Made by a program: the position numbers and the translations under genes
Part shown: positions 51,997 to 60,968 of the stretch, piece after piece
How positions within the stretch are numbered: position 1 is the first letter of the stretch
Layout of the letters: every line of letters starts with the position of its first letter
Notes under the pieces: model-generated
Database searches by the model: none
The model's input: only the letters and a program-made list of their open reading frames with translations
Told to the model about the DNA's origin: nothing
Source: an uncultured Sphingomonas sp.
GTDB taxonomy: Bacteria > Pseudomonadota > Alphaproteobacteria > Sphingomonadales > Sphingomonadaceae
Direction: 5' to 3'
NCBI RefSeq assembly: GCF_913777625.1
Contig: NZ_CAJYTI010000010.1
Location: 1 to 64,000, forward strand
Length of the DNA stretch: 64,000 nt

Positions 51997-52946
51997 CAGT
52001 TTCGGGCGCCGCGTCCCGCATAGCCCGACCACCAAGCGGGCCGCTGGCGGAGCACCGCGCCCCAGCCCTGGCCCAGCTGCCGCAAGCGCTCCGCATCGTG
52101 CGGCTTGAGTCGCGCGAGCAGCGGCGACACCCAGGCGAACTTGGCGGCGGTGAGCCACATCGCGCACCCCGTGACCCACGCTCCCAGCGGGCTGAAATGC
52201 TTGCGGGCATAATGCATGCGCCCGGTGGTGAGGTAGAGCAGCCGGCTGGCCGACATCGACTGGCCGCTGCCGGTATTGTGGATGACGCCGACCCCGGGAT
52301 CGACCAGCACGACATCGCCGCGCGCCCGGATCCGCTCGAACAGGTCGATCTCTTCCGCGTACAGGAAGAAGCTTTCGTCGAACCCGCCGATCGCCCGCCA
52401 GACATCGGCGCGGACCATCATGAAGCCGCCGTTCAGCACCTCGACCGGACCGGGCTCGGTCGCCCCCGCCGGCAGCCCGCCGCGGCGCAGCGACCGGCTG
52501 TCGATCACCGAGACGAGAAAATCGGTGGGCGTGGGAAGCGCCATGAAATTGGCGGCGTCCAGCGCACCTTCCGGCGAATAGGAGCGCCCGCCCCAGGCCG
52601 CCGCCTGCGGATGCTGCTTCGAAAAGGCGACCAGCCGGTCGACCGCGCCGGGAACCGGGGCGGCGTCGGGGTTGAGCAGCAGCAGTCGCGGTGCGACCGC
52701 CTGCGCCGCCAGCCGGTTATTGCCGGCGCCGAACCCGATATTGCCTTCGCTCGGGACGATCCGGACGTCGGGGAAGTGGGTGCGGGCAAAGGCTTCGCTC
52801 GATCCGTCGCCATTGTCGATCAGCAGGATCTCGTGGGGAGTCGTCGCGGCCGCTGTGGCGATGCTCGAGAAGCATTCGGCCAGGAACGGCGCGGAATTAT
52901 AGGCCACCACCAGGATGCTGACCTCGGGCGCAGGGCGTTCGAGCAT
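51996..52946 (-). CDS. GT2 glycosyltransferase, rhamnosyltransferase-like (SpsQ position)
   Basis: This 316-residue GT-A enzyme resembles WbbL-like rhamnosyltransferases: VSILVVAYNSAPFLAECFSS at the start, IGFGAGNNRLA, the LLLLNPDAAPVPGAVD aspartate site, and the acceptor-side block GGFDESFFLYAEEIDLFERI. In described sphingan clusters the fourth sugar (rhamnose or mannose) is added by SpsQ, whose gene stands at the same place, next to SpsI. With rml genes present, dTDP-rhamnose is the likely donor. The ATG at 52946 is used; an upstream GTG at 52991 is possible. Confidence 0.83.
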   Translation of the reverse strand: MLERPAPEVSILVVAYNSAPFLAECFSSIATAAATTPHEILLIDNGDGSSEAFARTHFPDVRIVPSEGNIGFGAGNNRLAAQAVAPRLLLLNPDAAPVPGAVDRLVAFSKQHPQAAAWGGRSYSPEGALDAANFMALPTPTDFLVSVIDSRSLRRGGLPAGATEPGPVEVLNGGFMMVRADVWRAIGGFDESFFLYAEEIDLFERIRARGDVVLVDPGVGVIHNTGSGQSMSASRLLYLTTGRMHYARKHFSPLGAWVTGCAMWLTAAKFAWVSPLLARLKPHDAERLRQLGQGWGAVLRQRPAWWSGYAGRGARN

Positions 52947-53137
52947 GGCGGTTGCATAGCCACGCTGCAGTGCGGCGTCGAGTAAAAGCACGCGTTTTCA
53001 CACGCTTCGGCCGCGAACGCGAAACAGGGTCAAGGGAAAATTTACCGGATCCTTTCGGCCAATGTTGAACCAATACCGATATTTACCTGGTGCTGGGATC
53101 AACGTTCGACGGGGGTCGAACTAGTACGAGTGCAAAC

Positions 53138-55135
53138 ATGCCGGATATCATCGTCAAGAATCAGGCCGAACTGGACGCTGCCCTGAAGGCGGCGAAAGGC
53201 GGCGAGACCATCAAGCTTGCCGCGGGGACCTATTCGAGCGTCACCCTTACCAGCAAGAACTTCACGTCCAACGTGACGATCACCTCGCTGGACCAGAACA
53301 ACAAGGCGAACATCTCGCAGTTCACGATCTACTCGTCGAGCAACGTGACGCTCAAGGATCTGATCGCGCAGACCGATTTCAAGCCGACCGACGACAACAG
53401 CCGGCTCGACAATATCGGCACGTCGACCAACGTCACCCTCGACAATGTGACGGTGAGCGGTGGTACCGGGGATCCTTCCTTGTCGAAGGGGTGGGGACTG
53501 TTCGTGCGCGATTCGTCGAACGTGGTCATCAAGAACTCGTCGTTCGATCACTTCGGCGTCGGCCTCGTGGCGCAGAACGACGACGGCATGAAGATCCTCA
53601 ACAGCAGCTTCCACGAAAATCGCCGCGACCACACCAATTTCACGGAAATGAGCAATCTGCTCATCGACGGCAGCAGCTTCACCGGCCTGTACCCGGTCGG
53701 CGGCGAGCATCCCGACGCGATCCAGTTCTTCACGGCCAAGAAGGTCAAGGGGAACAGCAACATCACCATCTCGAACAACGTCATCATGCAGGGTGCCGGC
53801 AAGGGGAACCAGGGCATCTTCATGAACGACGAGGACGGGAATCTCCCGTATACCAACATCAACATCAACAATAACCTGATCTACGAAAACGGCTATTATC
53901 ACGGCATCAACGTCACGCACGGCCAGAACGTCAACGTCACGGGCAACACCGTGGTTTCCCAGCCCGACGGGATCGATCTGTGGATTCGCCTGGACCAGGT
54001 GAACGGCGGCACGGTTGCAAACAATGTCACCGATCGCGTCATCACCGACACGGCCACCAACATGACGATGGGGAAGAATTACGCCATCAACAACGACCCG
54101 GCGACGATGCGCAAGCTGCTGGGGCTCAACGCCGGCAGCGCGGCGCGTCTCGCGGATCTGGTCATTCCGGGCATCGGCTACCAGCCGCCGGTCGGCAGCG
54201 CGGCGGCGGCGCTGGTCTCGTCGGACCTGGCGAGCGCCAAGGCCGCCAATCCGTCGCTGCTGCTCGACCTGAGCTTCAACGGCAAGGGCCTGGTCGACGA
54301 CTCGCGCTGGGCTTCCACCGCCACGTCCAAGGCGATCGACCTGACCGCGGTGACCGGCAAGAGCTTCCACATCGTGAACGGCACGGGCATGGAGCTGACC
54401 CGCGACGGCACGCGCCAGATCTACTCGCTGTCGGCCTTCTCGCTGAGCTTCGACTTCAAGCGCGACTCGTCGACCTCGCGGGCGGGGCAGATCCTCGGCA
54501 TCTTCCGCAGCTGGGGCGTTTCGTTGCTGGCAAGCGGGGAGCTGAGCTTCTCGATGACGAACTCGGCGGGGCAGAGCTATACGGTCACCACCAAGGGTGC
54601 GGGTCTGACGGACACGGCGAATCACAAGATCGCCCTGACCTATGACAGCAGCCGCAGCCAGGCGATCCTCTATGTCGACGGCGTGGTCCGCGGCACCGGC
54701 ACGGTGAAGGGAACGACGCAGCCGGTGCTCTCCGCCGGCCTGTATATCGGTGGGCAGTTCACCGATACCGCCAGCGGCACGATCGGCGACATCGAACTCC
54801 GCGACGGCGCGCTGAGTGCCGCCCAGGTCGTGTCGCTGGGCGTGGCGAGCAGCACGACGGCGGCGGACACCGTGAAGTACGGCCTCACCAAGGGGCTGGC
54901 CGCCACGGCGACCTCGCTGCTCACCACCGGCGGCAGCTCGGCCGTCCAGCAGCCGCTTGCGCCCGCCGCCACGCTGGCCACCACCAGCACGCTGACCACG
55001 GCGACGGCGCAGGTCTCGCAGCTCCAGACGGTTCTCGCCAATACGGTGGCGGCCGGCACCGGCACGTTCGGCACCAGCGGCTTCGGGGCGCTGCTGTCGG
55101 GCCGAAGTGCCGCGCTCGATCTCTACCATGTCTGA
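53138..55135 (+). CDS. spsR: Right-handed beta-helix polysaccharide lyase candidate with LamG-like domain, SpsR type
   Basis: This 665-residue protein has an N-terminal right-handed parallel beta-helix (about 1-340) of repeated 22-24-residue coils with Asn ladders, for example NLLIDGSSFTGLYPVGG, GGEHPDAIQFFTAKK and NNNLIYENGYYHGINVT, as in PL6/PL1-like lyases. A LamG/concanavalin-like module follows (about 380-570, with HKIALTYDSSRSQAILYVDG). No signal peptide is present, and the last residues (SGRSAALDLYHV) look like an uncleaved type I secretion signal. The AtrD-AtrB system in this locus is the natural exporter. It likely cuts the sphingan, as GelR/SpsR are thought to do. Confidence 0.82.
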   Translation: MPDIIVKNQAELDAALKAAKGGETIKLAAGTYSSVTLTSKNFTSNVTITSLDQNNKANISQFTIYSSSNVTLKDLIAQTDFKPTDDNSRLDNIGTSTNVTLDNVTVSGGTGDPSLSKGWGLFVRDSSNVVIKNSSFDHFGVGLVAQNDDGMKILNSSFHENRRDHTNFTEMSNLLIDGSSFTGLYPVGGEHPDAIQFFTAKKVKGNSNITISNNVIMQGAGKGNQGIFMNDEDGNLPYTNININNNLIYENGYYHGINVTHGQNVNVTGNTVVSQPDGIDLWIRLDQVNGGTVANNVTDRVITDTATNMTMGKNYAINNDPATMRKLLGLNAGSAARLADLVIPGIGYQPPVGSAAAALVSSDLASAKAANPSLLLDLSFNGKGLVDDSRWASTATSKAIDLTAVTGKSFHIVNGTGMELTRDGTRQIYSLSAFSLSFDFKRDSSTSRAGQILGIFRSWGVSLLASGELSFSMTNSAGQSYTVTTKGAGLTDTANHKIALTYDSSRSQAILYVDGVVRGTGTVKGTTQPVLSAGLYIGGQFTDTASGTIGDIELRDGALSAAQVVSLGVASSTTAADTVKYGLTKGLAATATSLLTTGGSSAVQQPLAPAATLATTSTLTTATAQVSQLQTVLANTVAAGTGTFGTSGFGALLSGRSAALDLYHV

Positions 55136-55157
55136 CGAGCGGCGGTAATCAGGGTGA

Positions 55158-55184
55158 CGGGCCGGCGCCCTGGCGTCCGGCCCG
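55158..55184 (+). terminator. Probable terminator after the lyase candidate
   Basis: CGGGCCGGCGCC (55158-55169) pairs with GGCG and CCGGCCCG (55172-55184, one-base bulge). A TTT follows a few bases on; U-run is weak, so the call is moderate. Confidence 0.55.
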
Positions 55185-55311
55185 CATCCATTTGCGCGGT
55201 GCGTCATATATCTTGCAAATCATGGGGCGCTGACCCAAACGGACCACGGTAATGCGGGCCGTATGGCGACGCGTATCTTTACGGCTGGCAGTTGCGCTCG
55301 AGGAGTTGTCG

Positions 55312-56976
55312 ATGAAGACCGCGGCAAGTTTGAGGAGCGGCCTTCCCCGGTGGCGGCGTGGACGTGGAAGCGGACATAAGCGGGGATGGCGGCGTCCGGC
55401 CTGGCTGCAGGCGCTGCTGCGCAAGCGCGTCGACGTTCTGCCCCTCTATCAGCCGCAGCGTGCCGGCTGGGTCATCGCGGCCCGCCGATTGACCCTGCTC
55501 GTCTTCCTCGTCTTCGCCGCTGCCTTCTACGGCATCGCGGCGGCGATCCTTCCGCCGAGCTTGCTCGGCATGATGGCGGCGCCGCTCGGCCTCGTCGCGC
55601 TCGCGGTCATCTGGGCGCTGCCCGAGGCGCGCAGGGCGCCGACCGAGGCGCTCACCCGGCTTTTCTCCATCTTCCTCGGCGCGCTGTTGCTGTGGCCCAA
55701 CTATATCGCGGTCTCGGTCGCCGGCCTGCCCTGGATTTCGGTGCGCCGCGTCGTGGCGGCGGCGATCTTCCTGCTGCTGCTGATTTGCCTGTCGATATCG
55801 CGCCAGTACCGCGCGGAAACCAAGGAAATCCTGAAGGCGAGCCGGCCGGCGTCGACGCTCTTCCTCGCCTTCCTCGTCGCGCAGGTCTTGGCCTCGATCT
55901 TGTCGGTCTCGCCCTTTTCCGATCTGCCGCGCCTGCTTGCCAGCACCTACACCGTCACGCCGATGTTCTTCGTCGCGCTCTGGGTGCTGGGAACCGGCAA
56001 GCGGTCGATCGATTGGTGGATGAACTGGCTGCTCGTCTATGTCTCGGTCCTGATGGTGATCGGCGTGTTCGAGTATCGCGCCCAGCATGTGCTGTGGGCC
56101 TATTCGATCCCCAGCTGGCTCCATGTCGACGACGACATATTGAAGCAGGTCCTCACGCCGAATTTCCGCGATACCTATCGCGTGGTGACGACGTTCACCG
56201 TGTCGCTGGTGTGGGGCGAGCTGGTCGCGCTGATGATGCCGCTCGCCCTGCACCGCATCGTCAATGCCAAGGGCGTGGGCGGCCTGGCGGCGTGGATCCT
56301 GTTCGATCTGGCGCTTTGGGTGTCGGCCGTGTTGAGCGGCGCGCGCCTGGCGGTGGTCGGCGGGATCACCGCGCACGTCGTCTATCTGCTGCTCTGGGCG
56401 CTGCGGCGCTGGCGGACCGACCGCGGCGGCCTGATCGGCCTCTCCGCGACGATGATCTATCCCGCCTTCATGGTGGTGTTCATCGGCGCCATCGCGTTCG
56501 TGCCGGCGGTGCATAACCGCGTGCTGGGCGGCGGTGCCACGCAGCTGAGCAATCAGGGCCGCCAGGAACAGTGGGCGCTGGGCATCCCGGCGATCGCGAA
56601 GCGCCCGCTGCTCGGCTATGGCCCGGGTGAGGGCGCCGGCGCGGTGGGCTGGCGGACCCAGGGCGGGTTCCTGTCGATCGACAGCGGCTATCTGTCGACC
56701 GCGGCGGACTATGGCGTGATCGGGTTCTTCACCTTCTTCGGTGGCGTGGTCGCGCTGGTGCTGATGCTGTCCTATCAGGGCATCTTTTCTCGCGTGTCCG
56801 GCTACCCGCCCGAACTCGCCTTCGCGGCGGTCTACGTGACCTTCCTGACCTCGCGATCGGTGCTGTCGCAGGGCGACAACGAGTCGCTCTACTGGATGCT
56901 GTTCGGGATCGGGGTGGCGCTCGTCTATCTGGGCAAGCGGGCCAAGGCGGCCGAGGCCGCGGACGCCGCGGCATAA
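55312..56976 (+). CDS. spsG: Polysaccharide polymerase (Wzy/O-antigen ligase-like), SpsG type
   Basis: This 554-residue integral membrane protein has about eleven to twelve helices and the long periplasmic loop after the eighth, which contains NQGRQEQWALGIPAIAKRPLLGYGPGEGAG; that GYGPG/large loop layout is typical of O-antigen ligase/polymerase family members. The N-terminus (1-60) is strongly basic. Start ATG at 55312 is preceded by GAGGAG. Polymerises the flipped repeat units on the periplasmic side. Position beside the R-like lyase agrees with gelG. Confidence 0.85.
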   Translation: MKTAASLRSGLPRWRRGRGSGHKRGWRRPAWLQALLRKRVDVLPLYQPQRAGWVIAARRLTLLVFLVFAAAFYGIAAAILPPSLLGMMAAPLGLVALAVIWALPEARRAPTEALTRLFSIFLGALLLWPNYIAVSVAGLPWISVRRVVAAAIFLLLLICLSISRQYRAETKEILKASRPASTLFLAFLVAQVLASILSVSPFSDLPRLLASTYTVTPMFFVALWVLGTGKRSIDWWMNWLLVYVSVLMVIGVFEYRAQHVLWAYSIPSWLHVDDDILKQVLTPNFRDTYRVVTTFTVSLVWGELVALMMPLALHRIVNAKGVGGLAAWILFDLALWVSAVLSGARLAVVGGITAHVVYLLLWALRRWRTDRGGLIGLSATMIYPAFMVVFIGAIAFVPAVHNRVLGGGATQLSNQGRQEQWALGIPAIAKRPLLGYGPGEGAGAVGWRTQGGFLSIDSGYLSTAADYGVIGFFTFFGGVVALVLMLSYQGIFSRVSGYPPELAFAAVYVTFLTSRSVLSQGDNESLYWMLFGIGVALVYLGKRAKAAEAADAAA

Positions 56977-57036
56977 CGCCGGCGTCCGCGAGGCGCTGCG
57001 GCGGCACTTGGCCGCGCGGCGCCGGTCGGGCAGGGC

Positions 57037-58086
57037 TCAGGCCGGCTTCTTGCGCTCGATGAAGCGGTCGCACAGGCTGCGGTAGACGTCGTCGAGCGTC
57101 TCCGGCGTCGCCGCCGCGAGCTCCTTGGCGCTTTCCCAGCCGACCCGCGCGCCGCGCAGCACGTCCTTGCCGAAATCGTCGGTCGCGGCGAGCCGGTACA
57201 GCATCAGCTTGTACTGGGCATAGCGGGCGAACTGCTGGTACGCTTTGCTGCTCTTCGGCATCACGCTGCAGCAGACATAGGCGTAGTTGGCGATGTGGCA
57301 GAAGCCGTAGTTGAAGCCCGCCGCGCGCTTCGACGGGAAGAAATTGTGATAGATCGGCGCCTCGACCGCGGCGACGAGCAGCTTGCCGTCGCGCTGGATG
57401 CGCAGCCCGATGTCCATGTCCTCGTGGAGGCCATAGCCGATGCCGTAGCCGAGCACGTCGTTGAAGCGCAGGGTCTTGGCCACCTCGGTGCGCAGCGTCA
57501 TCAGATAGCCGCCCATGGTCTCGGTGGCGACGAAGCGCTTGCCGTCGATGAAGGAAGGGAAGGGACCCTGCGCCTTCCACTGCTCGCGCGCGAAGGTGGT
57601 GAACGGCTTGGGCGCGATATAGGCCTCGGCCTTGTTGCGATAGGGCTGGATCAGCTCCTTGAAGGCGCGCAGGCCGCTGCGCTTGTAGGCGAGGATCGCT
57701 TCGCCCGGTGCGCTGCGCGCATGATGGCCGCTGACGCCGCCGACCCGGCCCTCGGTATCCAGCCGGTAGGCGGTCAGGATCTCTTCCGCCGAGTGCTGGT
57801 AGAACATCGAATCGTCGTCGGGCATGAAGACGATCTCGTTCTCGACATATTGGATGCCCGTGTTCCGCTGATAGGGCAGGTTCTTCACCGTGCTGGGAAC
57901 CCAGCGATAGTTGAACCGGTCGCGGTTGATCGCCGGCTCGACGACGGCCTTGATCGCTTCATGATCGTCGCTGGCATCGACGATGATGATGTTGCTCGGC
58001 GGCGCGCTCTGCGCCTCCAGGAGGAGCAGCGAGGCCTTGAGGGCCTCCGCGCGGTTCAGCGTCGAGATGACGACGTCGTATTTCAT
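57037..58086 (-). CDS. Additional GT2 glycosyltransferase in the sphingan-type locus
   Basis: This 349-residue GT-A enzyme starts KYDVVISTLNRAEALKASL, has the DXD-like site FMPDDDSMFYQHSAE (about residue 92) and GGYLMTLRTEVAKTLRFND, and a LHEDMDIGLRIQRDG motif near residue 218. The N-terminus follows a strong GGAGG box. It lies between the polymerase and flippase genes, which in described sphingan clusters, as far as I recall, are adjacent or separated only by other genes; it has no clear counterpart I can name. It is a likely side-chain transferase. Donor unknown. Confidence 0.78.
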   Translation of the reverse strand: MKYDVVISTLNRAEALKASLLLLEAQSAPPSNIIIVDASDDHEAIKAVVEPAINRDRFNYRWVPSTVKNLPYQRNTGIQYVENEIVFMPDDDSMFYQHSAEEILTAYRLDTEGRVGGVSGHHARSAPGEAILAYKRSGLRAFKELIQPYRNKAEAYIAPKPFTTFAREQWKAQGPFPSFIDGKRFVATETMGGYLMTLRTEVAKTLRFNDVLGYGIGYGLHEDMDIGLRIQRDGKLLVAAVEAPIYHNFFPSKRAAGFNYGFCHIANYAYVCCSVMPKSSKAYQQFARYAQYKLMLYRLAATDDFGKDVLRGARVGWESAKELAAATPETLDDVYRSLCDRFIERKKPA

Positions 58087-58140
58087 CCGGATCCTCCACT
58101 TGCGGCGCCCCACGGCCGCGAACCGTTGTACGAAGCTATA

Positions 58141-59607
58141 CTAGGCGAAACGCGACAGCGCCGGGACAAATCGGCTGAGGCGGCCGGCCAGCCGGGCACG
58201 GTCCCCCGCCGGCGCGGCCCACCAGCCGCTCGCGACCAGCGCCAGGGCGATGGCGGCGGAGAGCAGGAACCAGATCGGCACCGAATACCGGTACAGCGAG
58301 CCGGCCAGGCAGGCGAGCGTCATGATGCCGGCGCAGACCAGGGTCGGCTTCAGCGTGCGGCCGAGCAGCCCCGCCTGCCAGGTGAGCAGCGCATAATCGA
58401 GTATCGAGCGCAGCAGGTAGACCGCCGCGGCGCCCGGAACGCCGGCCCACTTCGCCCCGAAATAGAGGCCGATCAGGAAGGGCGGCAGCTCGGCGGCCTG
58501 CACCGCGGCGCTCGCCTGCGGGCGGCCGCTGGCCTGCAGCCCGCTGAACGAGATGATCGCGAGCGCGGTCCACCATGCGCCGAAGAACAGCAACAGCGCC
58601 ACCGGCGTGGCGGGTCCGCCGATGGTCTTGCCGAGCCACAGGTCGAGGAATGGCGCGGTCAGCAGCAACCCCCCGCCGATCAGCACGGTGAGGCTGCCCA
58701 TCAGGATCTCGATGCAGCGAACCTGCAGGTTCATCCGCTCCTCGGGCGCCGCGGTAGGCAGTTGCGGAAACAGGGCGCCGGATAGCGCCGCGGGGAGCAT
58801 CGAGACGCGCTGTGCCAGCTGGAGCGGCGCAGTGTAGATGGTGACGGCCACCGGGCCGAGCAGCGCGCCGATCAGGAAACGGTCGGCCATCGTCAGCACC
58901 GTGGCGATTACGCTGGTGAGCGAGGCCCATTGGCCATAGCCGAGCAGCGCCCGGGCCTCCTTGCCGCTGAAGTGCAAGGCGCAGCCGCGCAGGAACTGCA
59001 CGTAGAGCGCCGGCACCAGCCCCAGCATCGGCAGCGCCCGGCCGACCAGCGCGGCGATCAGCAGCTCGCGCAGGTTGGGCCCCAGCGTCCAGGCGACGAT
59101 CAGCGGCACCAGCTGGAACAGCAGCGACGAGGCGACCGTCGAGATGTTGACCAGCACGAAGCGCCGCCGCCCGAGCAACGCGCCGTTGAGCACCGCCGAG
59201 AACAGCACCACCGGCCAGCAGGACGCGATCACATAGGCGCTTTGCAGCACCTCGATCCGCAGTTCTTCGCTGCTCTTGAAATGGCCGGAGAAGAAATAGT
59301 TGATCGCGAACCAGATCAGCGCGAACCCGACGACCGTGATCGGCACGCACAGCGTCATCGCGGTGGCGATGGTCCTGGCGCTCGCCGGGCGGTCCTCGTC
59401 GCCGTTGGCGGCGATGCGATATTGGGTGGCGCGGGTCAGCCCGAAGTCGAGAAAGCCGAAGGTGTTGAGGAACAGCCAGCCGATCGCCAGCACGCCGAAG
59501 CGGTCGGCGCCGATTGCGTGCAGGTACAGCGGAACGGTGACGATGCCGACCAGGCTTGAAACGATGGCGCCGACGAGGTTCACGGCGGCGTTGCGGCCCA
59601 AGCTCAT
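58141..59607 (-). CDS. spsS: Polysaccharide flippase (Wzx-like), SpsS type
   Basis: This 488-residue integral membrane protein of the MOP/Wzx superfamily has about twelve to fourteen helices. It starts SLGRNAAVNLVGAIVSSLVG, has the first-repeat typical LGADRFG-like AIGADRFGVLAIGWLFLN, and the mid-helix MADRFLIGALLGPVAVTIYTAP. It would move the completed lipid-linked repeat unit across the inner membrane. It is 54 bases downstream of the GT2 start on the same strand, so that GT and flippase are one transcript. Confidence 0.88.
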   Translation of the reverse strand: MSLGRNAAVNLVGAIVSSLVGIVTVPLYLHAIGADRFGVLAIGWLFLNTFGFLDFGLTRATQYRIAANGDEDRPASARTIATAMTLCVPITVVGFALIWFAINYFFSGHFKSSEELRIEVLQSAYVIASCWPVVLFSAVLNGALLGRRRFVLVNISTVASSLLFQLVPLIVAWTLGPNLRELLIAALVGRALPMLGLVPALYVQFLRGCALHFSGKEARALLGYGQWASLTSVIATVLTMADRFLIGALLGPVAVTIYTAPLQLAQRVSMLPAALSGALFPQLPTAAPEERMNLQVRCIEILMGSLTVLIGGGLLLTAPFLDLWLGKTIGGPATPVALLLFFGAWWTALAIISFSGLQASGRPQASAAVQAAELPPFLIGLYFGAKWAGVPGAAAVYLLRSILDYALLTWQAGLLGRTLKPTLVCAGIMTLACLAGSLYRYSVPIWFLLSAAIALALVASGWWAAPAGDRARLAGRLSRFVPALSRFA

Positions 59608-59929
59608 TCAAGACATCCCAGAACATGGCACGGGCGCACCGGCAGCGCACCGCGCGCGCACCCCCTCGCGCATCGACGCCGCACCTTTAGCGGAGCAAGG
59701 GGGCAAGTCAAAGACTGTATCCTCCATTTTGTGCGTTGCGGCGAGATATCGGATGCAATTTCCTGCAGTTGCGCGCCCAAGGTCGGATCGTGCCTCCACG
59801 CTTCCAGGGGCGTTCCATGTTGCGGCGCGGCAGGGCGGGGGAAACTTTGGGCGGGCGTGTCGCTTTGTGCTTCGTTCGCTCGTCCGCAGCGGTATGATGC
59901 CGTGCGGATAGCGGCTTGGGAGTGAAGGA
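59608..59929. other. Intergenic region between flippase gene and second beta-helix gene
   Basis: A 322-base divergent gap. It contains no recognised RNA, repeat or operator. GC content is somewhat lower around 59715-59760. It likely contains the two divergent promoters. Frames overlapping it on both strands have no family resemblance. Confidence 0.5.
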
Positions 59930-60907
59930 ATGAGCGTTGCAATTCTCGCCATGGCGGCGGCCTACACCGTCACGACCCCGGCGCAGCTGAATGCCGCCGT
60001 GGCCAGGGCGAAGAGCGGCGACACGATCATCGTGGCACCGGGCGACTATGGCATGGTCCAGTTCGGCAACGCGCAGTTCGACAAGCCGGTGACGATCCGC
60101 AGCCAGGATCCCAAGCGGCCGGCGAGGTTCTCGCGCTTCTGGCTGAAGGATCCGCGCAACCTCGTCCTCGAAAATCTCGAATTCACCCGCGTGCGGGGCA
60201 GCGAACCCTCCTGGGCCAAGATCGTCGAGATCAGCGGCGGCTCCGACGTGACGATCAAGGGCGGCTCCGTCCATGGCTCGCTCAACGGCTCGCCGGCCGA
60301 CGACATGAACGGCGTCTACTTCCGGGGTACGCGGCGCATGACGGTCACCGGCGTGACGTTTCGCGAGCTCAACGTCGCGCTGACCTTCGACGACAGTGCC
60401 GATGTCGTGATCGACAGCAACAGTTTCAGCTATCTGGGCACGGATTCGATCAACCTCGCCGCCGTCAACGGCGCCAAGGTCGTCAACAACCATTTCTACG
60501 ATTTCCGCCCGGTGCCGGGCGCGCACCCGGACGCGATCCAGTGCTGGACCCGCAGCAAGACCACCGCGTGCAAGAATGTGACCATCCATCACAATAATTT
60601 CGACGGTGCCCCCGGGCACGAGTTCCAGGGCGTGTTCTTCGGCGATGAAGCGAAGATCGGCGGGTACGACAATATCGAGATTACCGACAACGTGTTCACC
60701 AGCACGATGTGGCACGCCATCTATATCGGCCCGGGCAACAACATCGTCATCAAGAACAACGTCATTACCGCCGGCCCGACGATGAAGCCGTGGATCCGCA
60801 CCGAGAGCCCCGCCACGCTGGTCGGCAATTCCGCGCCCACCTATGTGATCGGCGGGGTACAGAAGCCGCCCAAGGGCAACAAGGTCGGCGGCCTCTACAA
60901 GAAGTGA
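59930..60907 (+). CDS. Second right-handed beta-helix protein, possible lyase
   Basis: This 325-residue protein has a short N-terminal hydrophobic segment (MSVAILAMAAAYTV) that may be a signal, and then a beta-helix domain: AKSGDTIIVAPGDYGMVQFG (split AKSGDTIIVAP and GDYGMVQFG), LVLENLEFTRV, VVIDSNSFSYLGTDSIN and NNHFYDFRPVPGAHPDAIQCW. The HPDAIQ motif and its surroundings match the first beta-helix protein (GGEHPDAIQFF), so the two are paralogues; this one lacks the LamG domain and C-terminal secretion signal. It may be a periplasmic lyase that degrades misplaced polymer. Confidence 0.78.
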   Translation: MSVAILAMAAAYTVTTPAQLNAAVARAKSGDTIIVAPGDYGMVQFGNAQFDKPVTIRSQDPKRPARFSRFWLKDPRNLVLENLEFTRVRGSEPSWAKIVEISGGSDVTIKGGSVHGSLNGSPADDMNGVYFRGTRRMTVTGVTFRELNVALTFDDSADVVIDSNSFSYLGTDSINLAAVNGAKVVNNHFYDFRPVPGAHPDAIQCWTRSKTTACKNVTIHHNNFDGAPGHEFQGVFFGDEAKIGGYDNIEITDNVFTSTMWHAIYIGPGNNIVIKNNVITAGPTMKPWIRTESPATLVGNSAPTYVIGGVQKPPKGNKVGGLYKK

Positions 60908-60968
60908 CCGGCAGCGGATGGGCGCGCCGGCCCTTGCGTCGGCGCGTCCAGCCGCTAAGCGCTGGGGC

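Noticed and set aside
53099..55207. 702-residue open frame on the minus strand opposite the beta-helix lyase gene
   Set aside because: Antisense to a well-supported gene with beta-helix repeats; the translated sequence has no recognisable fold.
29807..60907. Horizontally acquired island
   Set aside because: GC content and codon use in the EPS locus look like those of neighbouring housekeeping genes, and no integrase, tRNA or flanking direct repeat was found; the cluster is a genus trait.
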